Part shown: one piece after another, positions 20,989-30,865 of the stretch | Layout of the letters: each line of letters opens with the position of its first letter | Numbering within the stretch: the first letter of the stretch is position 1 | Source of the DNA: Paraescarpia echinospica | Lineage: Eukaryota; Annelida; Polychaeta; Sabellida; Siboglinidae | DNA: 64,000 nucleotides | NCBI GenBank assembly: GCA_020002185.1 | Contig: CM034533.1 | Span: 47,238,719-47,302,718, forward strand | Direction of reading: 5' to 3' | Program-made: the position numbers and the translations under genes | The notes under the pieces: generated by a model | What the model was told of the DNA's origin: nothing | The model's database searches: none | Seen by the model: the letters and a program-made list of their open reading frames with translations, nothing else

Positions 20989-21642
20989 ATGGTAGAAGAT
21001 ATTGACCCTCACATAATAGGTATAACCGAATCGTGGGCCACCACTGATATATCAGATGCCGAATTGGGACTAACAGGATATGTAATGTTTAGGAAAGATA
21101 GAATAGGAAGAAAGGGAGGTGGAGTTATTTTATATATTAAAGAATCTATCCAGGCTTATGAAATAAAATTAGAAAGAGAAGCAGATTGCGAAGAAGCTGT
21201 TTGGTGTAACATAGTTACAGGAAACTCAACGTTAACAGTTGGGTTAGTTTATCGAAGTCCAAACATAAGCATAGAAGAGAATGAAAAAATACAAAACGCT
21301 ATAAAGGAAGTAAGCAAACGGAACTGTATTATTATGGGGGACTTTAACCATGGGCATATACAATGGAAATCTCTACAGAGTATGGGGAGTGAGGACCACA
21401 AGTTTTTAGTTTTAGTACAAGATAGTTTCCTTTCTCAACATGTGCTAGAACCAACCAGGGGAGAGAATGTGTTAGACTTAGTTTTGTCCTCACAGAAAGA
21501 ATTAGTTGACAATGTCAAGATATGTGAGCCACTGGGGAGTAGTGATCACAACCAGATACATTTTACCATCAAAGTAAAATCAGAAAGGAATAGTAAAAGC
21601 AGTATAGGAGAAATTTCCACAAAGGAAGGTATAAGGACATGA
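20989..21642 (+). CDS. CR1 ORF2, endonuclease part
   Basis: APE-type endonuclease that nicks the target to prime reverse transcription. Visible motifs are ITESW (catalytic Glu), RKDRIGRKGGGVILYIK, GLVYRSP, GDFNH and the final SSDHNQI. The domain really begins upstream: the open frame before the Met at 20989 already reads CICLNARSI, which belongs to the first beta strand, so translation probably starts without a conventional Met or by reinitiation after ORF1. The frame ends at 21642 because an A is missing from the run in 'aatagtaaaagc' near 21593. The minus-strand copy at 43850-43880 has five A there and stays in frame at that point. Confidence 0.85.
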   Translation: MVEDIDPHIIGITESWATTDISDAELGLTGYVMFRKDRIGRKGGGVILYIKESIQAYEIKLEREADCEEAVWCNIVTGNSTLTVGLVYRSPNISIEENEKIQNAIKEVSKRNCIIMGDFNHGHIQWKSLQSMGSEDHKFLVLVQDSFLSQHVLEPTRGENVLDLVLSSQKELVDNVKICEPLGSSDHNQIHFTIKVKSERNSKSSIGEISTKEGIRT

Positions 21643-22181
21643 GGAAATATTTAGCAAAGATAGACTGGAATAACACACTGAAGAATAAGACAGCAACCGA
21701 ATGCTGGAATATCTTAAATAGTGAAATTAAGTGCATAGTCGATAAATTTGTACCTTTCAAAAAACAAGGGAAACGGTCTAAAAAGAAACACTTATCGAAA
21801 GAAGCCATTAGAAAAATTAAGTATAAACAAATGATGTGGAAGTCATATAGATGTACTGGAAATGATGAAGACTACAACATTTATAAAGAAGCACTTAATC
21901 AAGCTACAGCTGAAATTAGAAATTCAAAGAGAAGCTATGAAAAAAAATTAGCTAGTAATATAAAACATGACAGTAAGAGTTTTTATGCGTATATTCGAAG
22001 CAAACAGAAAGTTCAGGATAAGGTCGGTCCTCTAGAAGATAGTGCTGGAAATACAATATCAGAGGGATTCTTAATGGCAGAAGACCTGAATGAGTATTTT
22101 AGTTCAGTGTTTACCATGGAAGATATTAGTTCACTGCCAGTACCAGAGGCTAAGTTCAAGGGGCAGATTCAGACTATTTAG
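21639..22181 (+). CDS. CR1 ORF2, linker between endonuclease and RT
   Basis: Same protein as the preceding entry after a one-base shift: MRKYLAKIDWNN, the basic YNIYKEALNQ linker and GFLMAEDLNEYFSSVF. It ends at 22181 because the G run in 'ttcaaggggcag' has four Gs where the minus-strand copy near 43312 has five. The next frame continues directly with LGQLVVT-like residues. Confidence 0.85.
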   Translation: MRKYLAKIDWNNTLKNKTATECWNILNSEIKCIVDKFVPFKKQGKRSKKKHLSKEAIRKIKYKQMMWKSYRCTGNDEDYNIYKEALNQATAEIRNSKRSYEKKLASNIKHDSKSFYAYIRSKQKVQDKVGPLEDSAGNTISEGFLMAEDLNEYFSSVFTMEDISSLPVPEAKFKGQIQTI

Positions 22182-22204
22182 GACAGTTAGTTGTAACCTC
22201 GGAA

Positions 22205-23539
22205 ATGGTAGCTAAGAAAATAAGGGCTATGAAGGATAATAAATCACCTGGAGTGGACGGGATTCCGCCCAAACTACTATTGAAAATTGTAGAACAAATT
22301 AGCGTACCGCTTGCAACAGTTTTCAATTTGTCATTAGAAGAGGGAGTGGTTCCTTTAGAATGGAAAGAGGCAAACATTATACCGTTATTTAAAAAAGGTT
22401 CGAGAAACAAGTCAGAGAACTATAGACCAGTGAGTTTAACATCAGTGATTTGCAAATTATTAGAAAGACTAATTAAAGATCACATGGATTTTCTTGTTAA
22501 ACATAACTTGATAAACCCATCTCAACATGGGTTTTTAAAAGCGAGGTCATGCTTAACAAATATGTTATGTTTTTTGGAAAACATCACTAGGTGGGTAGAT
22601 GAGGGATCACCAGTAGATATAATCTATTTAGATTTTCAAAAAGCTTTCGACAAAGTACCACATCAAAGATTACTCCTTAAGCTAAAGGCCCATGGCATAG
22701 GAAATGGTATAATAAACTGGATAGAAAAATGGCTGAATGACAGAAGACAACGTGTAGTAGTTGATGGGGAGGCTTCAAACTGGAAATCGGTATTGAGTGG
22801 GGTACCACAGGGATCAGTACTAGGACCCATATTATTCTTAATATATATCAACGATTTGGACGATGATATAACAAGCAAGGTGTTAAAATTTGCGGATGAT
22901 ACAAAAGTGTTTAGAAGGATTAAAAGTGATGGAGACAGACAGCATTTACAAGATGATCTTGATAGGTTGATCAAACGGTCTGAAAAGTGGCAAATGCTGT
23001 TCAATTTTGGGAAATGTAAATGCCTCCACACAGGTCATTGGAATGAAGAGGTAAAATATAAAATGGGGGGTACTGTTCTAAGTACTACTGTAAAAGAAAA
23101 GGACTTGGGGTTAACCATTAGTGCTGATATGAAGGTTTCAGAGCAGTCCGGAATTGCAGCGTCAAAGGGAAATCAAATCCTTGGATTAATTAGGCGAAAC
23201 ATAGCGTATAAGAAAAAAGAATTAATAGTACCGCTGTACAAAACAATAGTGAGGCCTCATTTAGAATATTGTATACAAGCATGGAGGCCATATCGCAAGA
23301 AGGACATAGATATGCTAGAAAGAATACAGAGGAGAGCGACTAAAATGATACCAAATCTGAGGGATCTTAGTTACGAAATACGCCCAAAAGAATGTGGTTT
23401 AACAACATTAGAGACCAGGAGATTGAGAGGAGATCACATAGAAGTGTTTAAAATATTGAATGGTTATGAAAATATTGATAGAAACATTTTTTCTCAGTTA
23501 AGAAAGATAGAAGGACCAGAGGACATGAAGCTACATTAG
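22205..23539 (+). CDS. CR1 ORF2, reverse transcriptase part
   Basis: Reverse transcriptase with the standard blocks: SPGVDGIPPKLL, NYRPVSLTS, the first Asp in YLDFQKAFDKVP, PQGSVLGPILF, and FADD at 22889-22900, followed by the thumb and C-terminal region (ILGLIRRNIAYKKKEL). It ends early at 23539 because a T run near 23490 has six Ts where the post-gap copy has seven. Relative to that copy three bases are also missing at 'cacatggattttc' (in frame). The last ~60 codons are in another frame up to the gap. Confidence 0.87.
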   Translation: MVAKKIRAMKDNKSPGVDGIPPKLLLKIVEQISVPLATVFNLSLEEGVVPLEWKEANIIPLFKKGSRNKSENYRPVSLTSVICKLLERLIKDHMDFLVKHNLINPSQHGFLKARSCLTNMLCFLENITRWVDEGSPVDIIYLDFQKAFDKVPHQRLLLKLKAHGIGNGIINWIEKWLNDRRQRVVVDGEASNWKSVLSGVPQGSVLGPILFLIYINDLDDDITSKVLKFADDTKVFRRIKSDGDRQHLQDDLDRLIKRSEKWQMLFNFGKCKCLHTGHWNEEVKYKMGGTVLSTTVKEKDLGLTISADMKVSEQSGIAASKGNQILGLIRRNIAYKKKELIVPLYKTIVRPHLEYCIQAWRPYRKKDIDMLERIQRRATKMIPNLRDLSYEIRPKECGLTTLETRRLRGDHIEVFKILNGYENIDRNIFSQLRKIEGPEDMKLH

Positions 23540-23597
23540 TAAAGGAGCAGTGTAGATTAGATATAAGAAAGTTCTCATTCTCACAAAGGACTGTAAA

Positions 23598-24597
23598 NNN
23601 NNNNNNNNNNNNNNNNNNNNNNNNNNNNNNNNNNNNNNNNNNNNNNNNNNNNNNNNNNNNNNNNNNNNNNNNNNNNNNNNNNNNNNNNNNNNNNNNNNNN
23701 NNNNNNNNNNNNNNNNNNNNNNNNNNNNNNNNNNNNNNNNNNNNNNNNNNNNNNNNNNNNNNNNNNNNNNNNNNNNNNNNNNNNNNNNNNNNNNNNNNNN
23801 NNNNNNNNNNNNNNNNNNNNNNNNNNNNNNNNNNNNNNNNNNNNNNNNNNNNNNNNNNNNNNNNNNNNNNNNNNNNNNNNNNNNNNNNNNNNNNNNNNNN
23901 NNNNNNNNNNNNNNNNNNNNNNNNNNNNNNNNNNNNNNNNNNNNNNNNNNNNNNNNNNNNNNNNNNNNNNNNNNNNNNNNNNNNNNNNNNNNNNNNNNNN
24001 NNNNNNNNNNNNNNNNNNNNNNNNNNNNNNNNNNNNNNNNNNNNNNNNNNNNNNNNNNNNNNNNNNNNNNNNNNNNNNNNNNNNNNNNNNNNNNNNNNNN
24101 NNNNNNNNNNNNNNNNNNNNNNNNNNNNNNNNNNNNNNNNNNNNNNNNNNNNNNNNNNNNNNNNNNNNNNNNNNNNNNNNNNNNNNNNNNNNNNNNNNNN
24201 NNNNNNNNNNNNNNNNNNNNNNNNNNNNNNNNNNNNNNNNNNNNNNNNNNNNNNNNNNNNNNNNNNNNNNNNNNNNNNNNNNNNNNNNNNNNNNNNNNNN
24301 NNNNNNNNNNNNNNNNNNNNNNNNNNNNNNNNNNNNNNNNNNNNNNNNNNNNNNNNNNNNNNNNNNNNNNNNNNNNNNNNNNNNNNNNNNNNNNNNNNNN
24401 NNNNNNNNNNNNNNNNNNNNNNNNNNNNNNNNNNNNNNNNNNNNNNNNNNNNNNNNNNNNNNNNNNNNNNNNNNNNNNNNNNNNNNNNNNNNNNNNNNNN
24501 NNNNNNNNNNNNNNNNNNNNNNNNNNNNNNNNNNNNNNNNNNNNNNNNNNNNNNNNNNNNNNNNNNNNNNNNNNNNNNNNNNNNNNNNNNNNNNNNN
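23598..24597. other. Assembly gap, exactly 1000 N
   Basis: A round-number run of N, so its true length is unknown. The sequence before it (about 22430-23597) and after it (24598-25757) are nearly identical CR1 text, so the gap joins overlapping rather than adjacent sequence. Confidence 0.99.
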
Positions 24598-25965
24598 AGT
24601 GAGTTTAACATCAGTGATTTGCAAATATTATTAGAAAGACTAATTAAAGATCACATGGTGGATTTTCTTGTTAAACATAACTTGATAAACCCATCTCAAC
24701 ATGGGTTTTTAAAAGCGAGGTCATGCCTAACAAATATGTTATGTTTTTTGGAAGACATCACTAGGTGGGTAGATGAGGGATCACCAGTAGATATAATCTA
24801 TTTAGATTTTCAAAAAGCTTTCGACAAAGTACCACATCAAAGATTACTCCTTAAGCTAAAGGCCCATGGCATAGGAAATGGTATAATAAACTGGATAGAA
24901 AAATGGCTGAATGACAGAAGACAACGTGTAGAAGTTGATGGGGAGGCTTCAAACTGGAAATCGGTATTGAGTGGGGTACCACAGGGATCAGTACTAGGAC
25001 CTATATTATTCTTAATATATATCAACGATTTGGACGATGATATAACAAGCAAGGTGTTAAAATTTGCGGATGATACAAAAGTGTTTAGAAGGATTAAAAG
25101 TGATGGAGACAGACAGCATTTACAAGATGATCTTGATAGGTTGATCAAATGGTCTGAAAAGTGGCAAATGCTGTTCAATTTTGGGAAATGTAAATGCCTC
25201 CACACAGGTCATTGGAATGAAGAGGTAAAATATAAAATGGGGGGTACTGTTCTAAGTACTACTGTAAAAGAAAAGGACTTGGGGTTAACCATTAGTGCTG
25301 ATATGAAGGTTTCAGAGCAGTGCGGAATTGCAGCGTCAAAGGGAAATCAAATCCTTGGATTAATTAGGCGAAATATAGCGTATAAGAAAAAAGAATTAAT
25401 AGTACCGCTGTACAAAACAATAGTGAGGCCTCATTTAGAATATTGTATACAAGCATGGAGGCCATATCGCAAGAAGGACATAGATATGCTAGAAAGAGTA
25501 CAGAGGAGAGCGACTAAAATGATACCAAATCTGAGGGATCTTAGTTACGAAATACGCCTAAAAGAATGTGGTTTAACACTAGAGACCAGGAGATTGAGAG
25601 GAGATCACATAGAAGTGTTTAAAATATTGAATGGTTATGAAAATATTGATAGAAACATTTTTTTCTCAGTTAAGAAAGATAGAAGGACCAGAGGACATGA
25701 AGCTACATTAGTAAAGGAGCAGTGTAGATTAGATATAAGAAAGTTCTCATTCTCACAAAGGACTGTAAATGAATGGAACAGATTATCTCCTGATTGTGTT
25801 GGTGCTAGTAGCGTGAATATGTTTAAAAATAAAATCGACACACACCTTAAAAAGGCGGGATACATGTAGATAAAAAGTATTGGACTCTCGATAAGCCAAA
25901 AGGCTTCCTTGTCCACCTGCCATCCAGAGTAATTTTCTGGATGGCAATCTTGTTAAATCTTAAGT
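24598..25965 (+). mobile_element. CR1 LINE, right part after the gap, with 3' end
   Basis: Starts at 'agtgagtttaacatcagtg', which corresponds to 22430, and runs to the 3' UTR and tail at 25920-25965. It restarts the RT about 1.1 kb upstream of where the pre-gap copy stopped. It is either a second CR1 copy or the other haplotype of the same one. Confidence 0.85.
24619..25869 (+). CDS. CR1 ORF2, RT and C-terminus (post-gap copy)
   Basis: Reads from LLERLIKDHMVDFLVKHN through SQHGFLKARS, YLDFQKAFDKVP, PQGSVLGPILF and FADD (about 25065-25076) to the natural C-terminus (NEWNRLSPDCVGASS, ending HLKKAGYM). It has no internal stops and is the best template for the family's C-terminal half. Against the pre-gap copy it has a two-base insertion at 'caaatattatta' (24622-24630), which breaks the link to the upstream codons, and an in-frame loss of one codon near 25575. 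The true N-terminus is missing. Confidence 0.88.
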   Translation: MQILLERLIKDHMVDFLVKHNLINPSQHGFLKARSCLTNMLCFLEDITRWVDEGSPVDIIYLDFQKAFDKVPHQRLLLKLKAHGIGNGIINWIEKWLNDRRQRVEVDGEASNWKSVLSGVPQGSVLGPILFLIYINDLDDDITSKVLKFADDTKVFRRIKSDGDRQHLQDDLDRLIKWSEKWQMLFNFGKCKCLHTGHWNEEVKYKMGGTVLSTTVKEKDLGLTISADMKVSEQCGIAASKGNQILGLIRRNIAYKKKELIVPLYKTIVRPHLEYCIQAWRPYRKKDIDMLERVQRRATKMIPNLRDLSYEIRLKECGLTLETRRLRGDHIEVFKILNGYENIDRNIFFSVKKDRRTRGHEATLVKEQCRLDIRKFSFSQRTVNEWNRLSPDCVGASSVNMFKNKIDTHLKKAGYM

Positions 25966-26229
25966 TCAAAACACTGCCCTTATGTACGCCCAAAACACTA
26001 ACCAATTTCAAAACACTACCATCAATATATTTTACAAGCCAGTAACATTAGACACCTTTTTGATAATCATCCTATGCACTAGGGTCGAGCTCGTAATCGT
26101 TGGAGCGAATTAGACACCGGAAATAAATAATTAATGTAGATGACATAAATATTAATTATGTTTAATGCCATTATTATGATGAGTTATGGTTTGCATTTGT
26201 TATCGTTGAGGTTGAGGTTAATTATATCT
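25966..26229. other. CAAAACACTA repeats, then AT-rich spacer
   Basis: 25966-26030 has three 'caaaacact' words matching the left flank of the CR1. The rest shows no gene. Confidence 0.5.
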
Positions 26230-27060
26230 TAATCTTTGGAAATAGTCAGACGACGGGTACAAATAGTTAGTGTGATAATCAGACGACTGGAATAAGTAAT
26301 TATTCATTATTGTTAAGATTATTATTATTAATATTAGTTATGGTTGGTGTCAATCGTGGTGTGTTAGGATTATATAAATATAGTCATTATAACCAATCAG
26401 ACGACAGAAATAAATAGTTAATGTGAAATATCCTTATCAATTATATTAAAGTTATTTTGATAAGCTATGTTTGGGGTTAGAGTAATCGTTGGTACCAATC
26501 AGACGACGGGAATAAATATTTTATGTGAAATGCCTTTATTCATTAAGGCTAAAGTTATTAGTTTTATTAATTATGGCTGGAGCCGGTTATGCTTAGGATA
26601 ATCGTTGGAACCAATCACATGATGGGAATAAATGGTTAATGTCAAATGTAATTATTCATATGGGTTAAGACTATCATTGTAACTAATTGTGGCTAGAGTA
26701 AGGATTTTACGATTACAATCGTTATAATCAATCAGACGATGGGAAAAACTAGTTAGTGTGAAATGGCCTTATTAATTACTTTAAGGTTTTTACCATTGCC
26801 TGTGGTTGGAGTTAGGGTAACTGTAGGAACCAATCAGACGACGAGAATAAATACTTATATGAAATGCCATTATTCATTAGGGTTAAGATTAGTATTATTA
26901 GTTATGACTGGAGTCAGTGATGATTGGGGTTAGGGTAATAGCTGGAACGAATCAGATGACGGGAATAAATAGTTAGTGTGAAATGTAATTATTAATTATT
27001 GTTAAGATTATTATTATAATTAGTTGTGGTCAGAATCAGCTATGGTTGGGGTTAGTAATA
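26230..27060. repeat. ~110-bp satellite, about 8 units
   Basis: Each unit carries 'aaccaatcagacgacgggaa', then 'taaatagttaRtgtgaaatg', an ATT-rich run and 'tggttggggttagggtaat'. Core copies start near 26246, 26276, 26395, 26496, 26611, 26728, 26830 and 26947, spaced about 100-120 bp. Segment B (58360-58720) has only three units, so the array changed size after duplication. Confidence 0.85.
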
Positions 27061-27440
27061 GCTCGGTTTGTTTATGGTTAGGGTTAAGCTCTCAACGATT
27101 ACACCGACGACCTCACTCGATGCCTATACTTATGAACTAATGTATCAAAACATCTGTTTCATTTTACTAACCTAGATCTATCCAGCCCGTAATTACTCTA
27201 ACATGATTATAAGCCTACAGCGGAGTATTTATGATCTCTGGGGAACGAAGCCATACGTGAGCCTCAAGTACATCTCCACAGCTATTAACTTCGCTCACCC
27301 CACGCAAAATTTTGAATACGAACATCCTCCGGACGTTTCCCCAGATGTCCTCTCGCCGACGATAAGCAATTTAAAATAATAAAATGACGCTACTTGACTT
27401 CGTGCACTCCATGAACTTGTCGATGACACGACAAAGTTTT
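27061..27440. repeat. Segmental duplication A, block between satellite and transposon
   Basis: Matches 58700-59080 ('cagcggagtatttatgatct', 'gaacgaagccatacgtgagc'). No gene is evident; the minus-strand frame at 27513-27295 has a counterpart at 59143-58871 but no recognised domain. Confidence 0.7.
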
Positions 27441-29393
27441 GCAGTGAAATACCTAAAAAATTGAACAGGAAGTTACTGTAAAAGCGCATGCGCGCTTTCC
27501 GGTAGGACATCATGGTAGCCGATCATGATTCTTATTGCAAGACGAAAGCAGCAGTCACTGCTCGCTTACTGGCACTGTTGTTACGGAATATGCAACAGCA
27601 ACAGCAGATACGCACACTGTGACCACATGCAAGGGGTCACATGGATAGTATTTCCCAAAAAAACATTAACAACATTTATAACACTACTATAATATTGACC
27701 ATGTTTGGTTTGTGTTTTGTGCGATAATTACCTGTTAGCAAAAAACTGTATGAATGAATGAATGCGCCAACAACAACGTTCTCGTTGCCATTCATGTTGC
27801 TTGTTGCTTTTACAGGCACCGGCTTCCACTAATTTGGCTAAAAACACCATCTCAACAAAAACAATCACACCAACTTTGATTGATGAAGAAACGCAAACAA
27901 CCTACACATGTCATGAGATGTTGTCGAGCAAGATCGATGCCATCATCCGCAAACGACAGTCTGTAAACGTCGTCAAAGAGACAGTGGGGGAGCAAACTGC
28001 CTCCAGGGACAGTTTATTGTTTGCCGATGTATCACACGATGAAGTGAAGTTCACGTTTTACTCAGGACTTTCCGTTGTGCAATGTTTGCATCTCATATCT
28101 GCTATCGGCGCTGTCGCTGATGGTTTGAATTGTTGGAGAGGTTCGCACACAACTGTGCGTGCGGTGAAGAATGCTGGGAGATGTAAATTGTCTATCTATG
28201 ATCAGCTGCTTTTAACTTTGATCAAAATGCGCCAGCCATTCCCGAATCGAGACTTAGCTTATCGCTTTCATCTTAAAGTGGGAACTGTGTCTGTGACCAT
28301 AAATACCTGGATTCAGCTGCTGTATACACACACAGCAGTGTTGAGAAAGCGGATGTTTCCATCTCGTCAAATGATCCGGAAACATCTGCCAGCGTGCTTC
28401 AAATCATTTAAAAATGTCAGAGTCATAATTGACTGTTTCGAAGTGTTTGCCCAGCAGCCTAGACATTTTTCTGAACAAGGATATGTATGAAGGCAGCATT
28501 TCCGACAAGGAACTATTTCTGAGATCAGGGCTGCTCAATTGTCTCAATCCTGGAGACCTTGTAATAGCAGACAGAGGCTTCGATATCAAGGCTATATTAC
28601 AGGAAAAATTTGTACTTTTAAATATTCCCCTTGCGAAATAGGGATGGATTGACGCCTCAAGAGACAAAACGCATAGCACGTGTCAGAATTCATGTTGAGA
28701 GAACTGTCGAACGAATGAAAAAATTTAAGATTATTAGTTGAACCGTTCCTATATCACTAAAGCCTGTCATTAGTCAATTGGTTCACATGGTTGGTTTTCT
28801 CGTTAATTACCAGCAGCCGGTTTTTAAGTAAGTAGCCAATCCCCTCTGGCTGAGTGGCTTATGTGGTTGGCGGAAATCCAGAATCAGGTGGCACTGGATA
28901 ATTACTACAATTAATTAATTAATTACGTAAATTTTGTTGATCAATGACATGGCTAAGGGCATACTTACATTTTTTGTTGACTTCATTATGCTCTTGCAAG
29001 ACTTGTGTTTCCTCCGAATAAAGTCTGTACTGGTATGATAATACGTTATATTATTAATCAGAATGTAATATTATATGATATGCATAATCATCGTCCCCTT
29101 CATACAATATTTATAGCGTACTGGTGAACATACTTCAGTGTCATACATCACACTGACACACATACTCGAACGCAGTAATTGTATAAGTATAGACTAATGG
29201 AGCACACAGTAATGATATCATAATGTTATCATAGTACTAGTATGTGTCACTGTGCACTCTGTAGGTAGTGCATAGTATAACAGGACTCAAAGTCTGAATG
29301 GTAGCAATCTTATTGGGACGCGCATTTCAAAAATCATTTGGGTCGAGCGTCACACGATAAAAAGGAGTAGAGCCAGCCATTGTATTTCACTGC
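27441..29393 (+). mobile_element. ISL2EU-like DNA transposon with 12-bp inverted ends
   Basis: GCAGTGAAATAC at 27441-27452 is matched by its exact reverse complement at 29382-29393. Segment B lacks the whole block: it goes from 'gacgaagttta' at about 59074 to 'tatagctttg' shortly after. Inside is a broken DDE_Tnp_4-type transposase. Target duplication bases are unclear. The 3' part (28850-29380) is AT-rich and non-coding. Confidence 0.75.
27762..28790 (+). pseudogene. ISL2EU/DDE_Tnp_4 transposase, internally deleted
   Basis: The first frame (27762-28490) carries a helix-turn-helix of HTH_Tnp_4 type (LSIYDQLLLTLIKMRQPFPN, then DLAYRFHLKVGTVSVTI). It then has PSRQMIRKHLPACFK and the first catalytic Asp in VIIDCFEVF (codon 28431-28433). 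About 30 codons expected before the YEGSISDKE block are missing at about 28463-28487, with a frame change. The second frame keeps the second Asp in VIADRGFDI (codon 28570-28572). The third acid, in RIHVERTVERM (Glu codon 28697-28699), lies in a third frame. The order D-D-E is the family's; the deletion and shifts make it inactive. Harbinger transposases are related, but the HTH and DDE wording fits ISL2EU better. Confidence 0.8.
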
Positions 29394-29989
29394 TGAGGCA
29401 TAACGAAATGGCGGCTGCGGCTAGTCATATGTCCTACTCGCTGAGACATGTGGGCTACGTAGAGCACTACGCAGATAACGATGACGTAGTTGTTGATCAG
29501 CGCTATAGCTTTGACTTTTTTCTTCACGTAACCCTTATTACCAAGATATCCTACTCCATGTAAAGCTTCGTATCGCTTGCCGGGAGACCACCGGCCTCCC
29601 ACCAAACGAGACATACTTTATGAATGGCTACACAAACATATAGAAATTGAAAAGTCCAGAAAAAATGTAGGGGTAGTGTTTTGAGCTTAACAGTACTACA
29701 GTAGTGTTTGCGGGGTCCGTGTATATACCGTGTTTTCCTTTTGAAATTTGCGAACAAAAAAAGCAAGCAATGTTCGTTTTTCGTTTTCATATTTCAAATA
29801 CGAAAAATGAATACAATGTATTATTTGCGGTATTTCTAATACATGTTACAAAAAATGACGATAAAACCAACCGTTTTTAGTTTTCACTGCACCAGAACGG
29901 AATACGAAATACGACTGCAGCCAGCTTCGGCTGCCTTACCGCTTGGGTTACACGGCAAACATTGGTGGCTTCGGCGGGATAATTCGGTG
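29394..29989. repeat. Segmental duplication A, leader of the OTU relic
   Basis: 29500-29989 matches 59100-59620 ('accaagatatcctac', 'accaaacgagacatacttta'). It includes the inverted CAAAACACTAC words at 29672-29710. No separate gene is seen. Confidence 0.65.
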
Positions 29990-30665
29990 CAGTTCGTATC
30001 CCCCATTACCCGGCAGAAGGAACTCAAATGGAAATCTGTTAGCGACATTATATGTTTGACCAGATATCGAGAGAAGAGGCGTCGAACCATGCGACATCGT
30101 GACATTTATTACATACCCATGAGTCCGACGAGCGAAATGAACTGGCTTGATCGTCATGACTTCTGGGTACGGTACAATCTAGAACCGAATGGAAATTGCT
30201 AGTTCGAGGCAATAGCCGACCAGCTCAGCCGCGTCGGGATTTTGAGATCTAGACGAACTACATGCAGAGATCGTCATGGACATTGAGCAGTATCCACACC
30301 CCAGGGATGGTTCATCGCTAACTAACTTCTTGGATAATCAGATTTAACGTCATATCTCCAAACGATGGCCCAATATGGTACTTATGGAGAGGTACTATGA
30401 TTTCCAATGTACAGTTTATAGTTTTGTCTGGTACTTCTGTTATTTCCACGACTGGCAGATACGACGAGCACATTCCTACACTGTATCTCATCCACCTTGG
30501 AGAAGGACGGATTAAACTTTATCTCAGCGTTGAGGGCGTGGCGAGAGTCAACTCCATATTTGACGGTGCGGGTAGTAACGATGAACAAGACAATGAGCAT
30601 GATGACAATGGAAGAACGTTGATTGACAGTGGGGACGGCCATGAAGAAGATGCAATAGTTAGCTA
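29990..30665 (+). pseudogene. OTU-like cysteine protease relic (copy A)
   Basis: Upstream of the active site the frame reads KELKWKSVSDII, RYREKRRR and WLDRHDFWVRYNLEPNGNC. NGNC followed by F-E-A-I-A-D-Q-L is the OTU catalytic Cys block. Here the Cys codon (30197-30199) is followed at once by TAG where copy B has CAG. After shifts the C-terminal half continues (YLQTMAQ, the IQRGTM counterpart, YDEHIPTLYL). The expected catalytic His of K-H-Y is Leu (CTT, 30517-30519), whereas copy B has CAT. OTU enzymes cleave ubiquitin chains; such domains are often carried by mobile elements. Both defects mark this copy as dead. Confidence 0.72.
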
Positions 30666-30865
30666 ACAGTGAGGACGAGGCCAGAGGAGGGTGGATAGTA
30701 AACAGTGAGGACGAGGGCAGAGGAGTAGGGATAGTAGACAGTGAGCACGAAAACAGAGGAGTAGGGATAGTAGACAGTGAGGACGAGGGCAGAGGAGTAG
30801 GGATAGTAGACAGTGAGGACGAGGGCAGAGGAGTATGGATAGTAGACAGAGAGGACAGTAGATAG
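30666..30865 (+). repeat. 36-bp coding minisatellite (acidic 12-residue repeat), copy A
   Basis: About five units of 'gtagacagtgaggacgaggg' plus 'cagaggagtagggata'. In the OTU frame each would encode V-D-S-E-D-E-G-R-G-x-x-I. Copy B has about eleven units. Confidence 0.85.

Larger units (their letters stand above)
18985..23597 (+). mobile_element. Full-length CR1 LINE, left part up to the assembly gap
   Basis: Contains a ~620-bp 5' UTR, ORF1 (19604-20824) and ORF2 (from about 20830) up to the gap. The 5' boundary is inferred from where the CAAAACACTAC-rich host text ends. A copy of the missing 3' part is supplied across the gap by 24598-25965. It is the most complete LINE in the window and the reference for the other CR1 fragments. 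Confidence 0.85.

Noticed and set aside
23448..24624. Long minus-strand frames across the N gap
   Set aside because: They consist almost wholly of undefined residues from the gap.
27020..27090. Telomere-like 'ggttagggttaag' text
   Set aside because: Only one or two TTAGGG-like words within the satellite and its flank; not a telomeric array.
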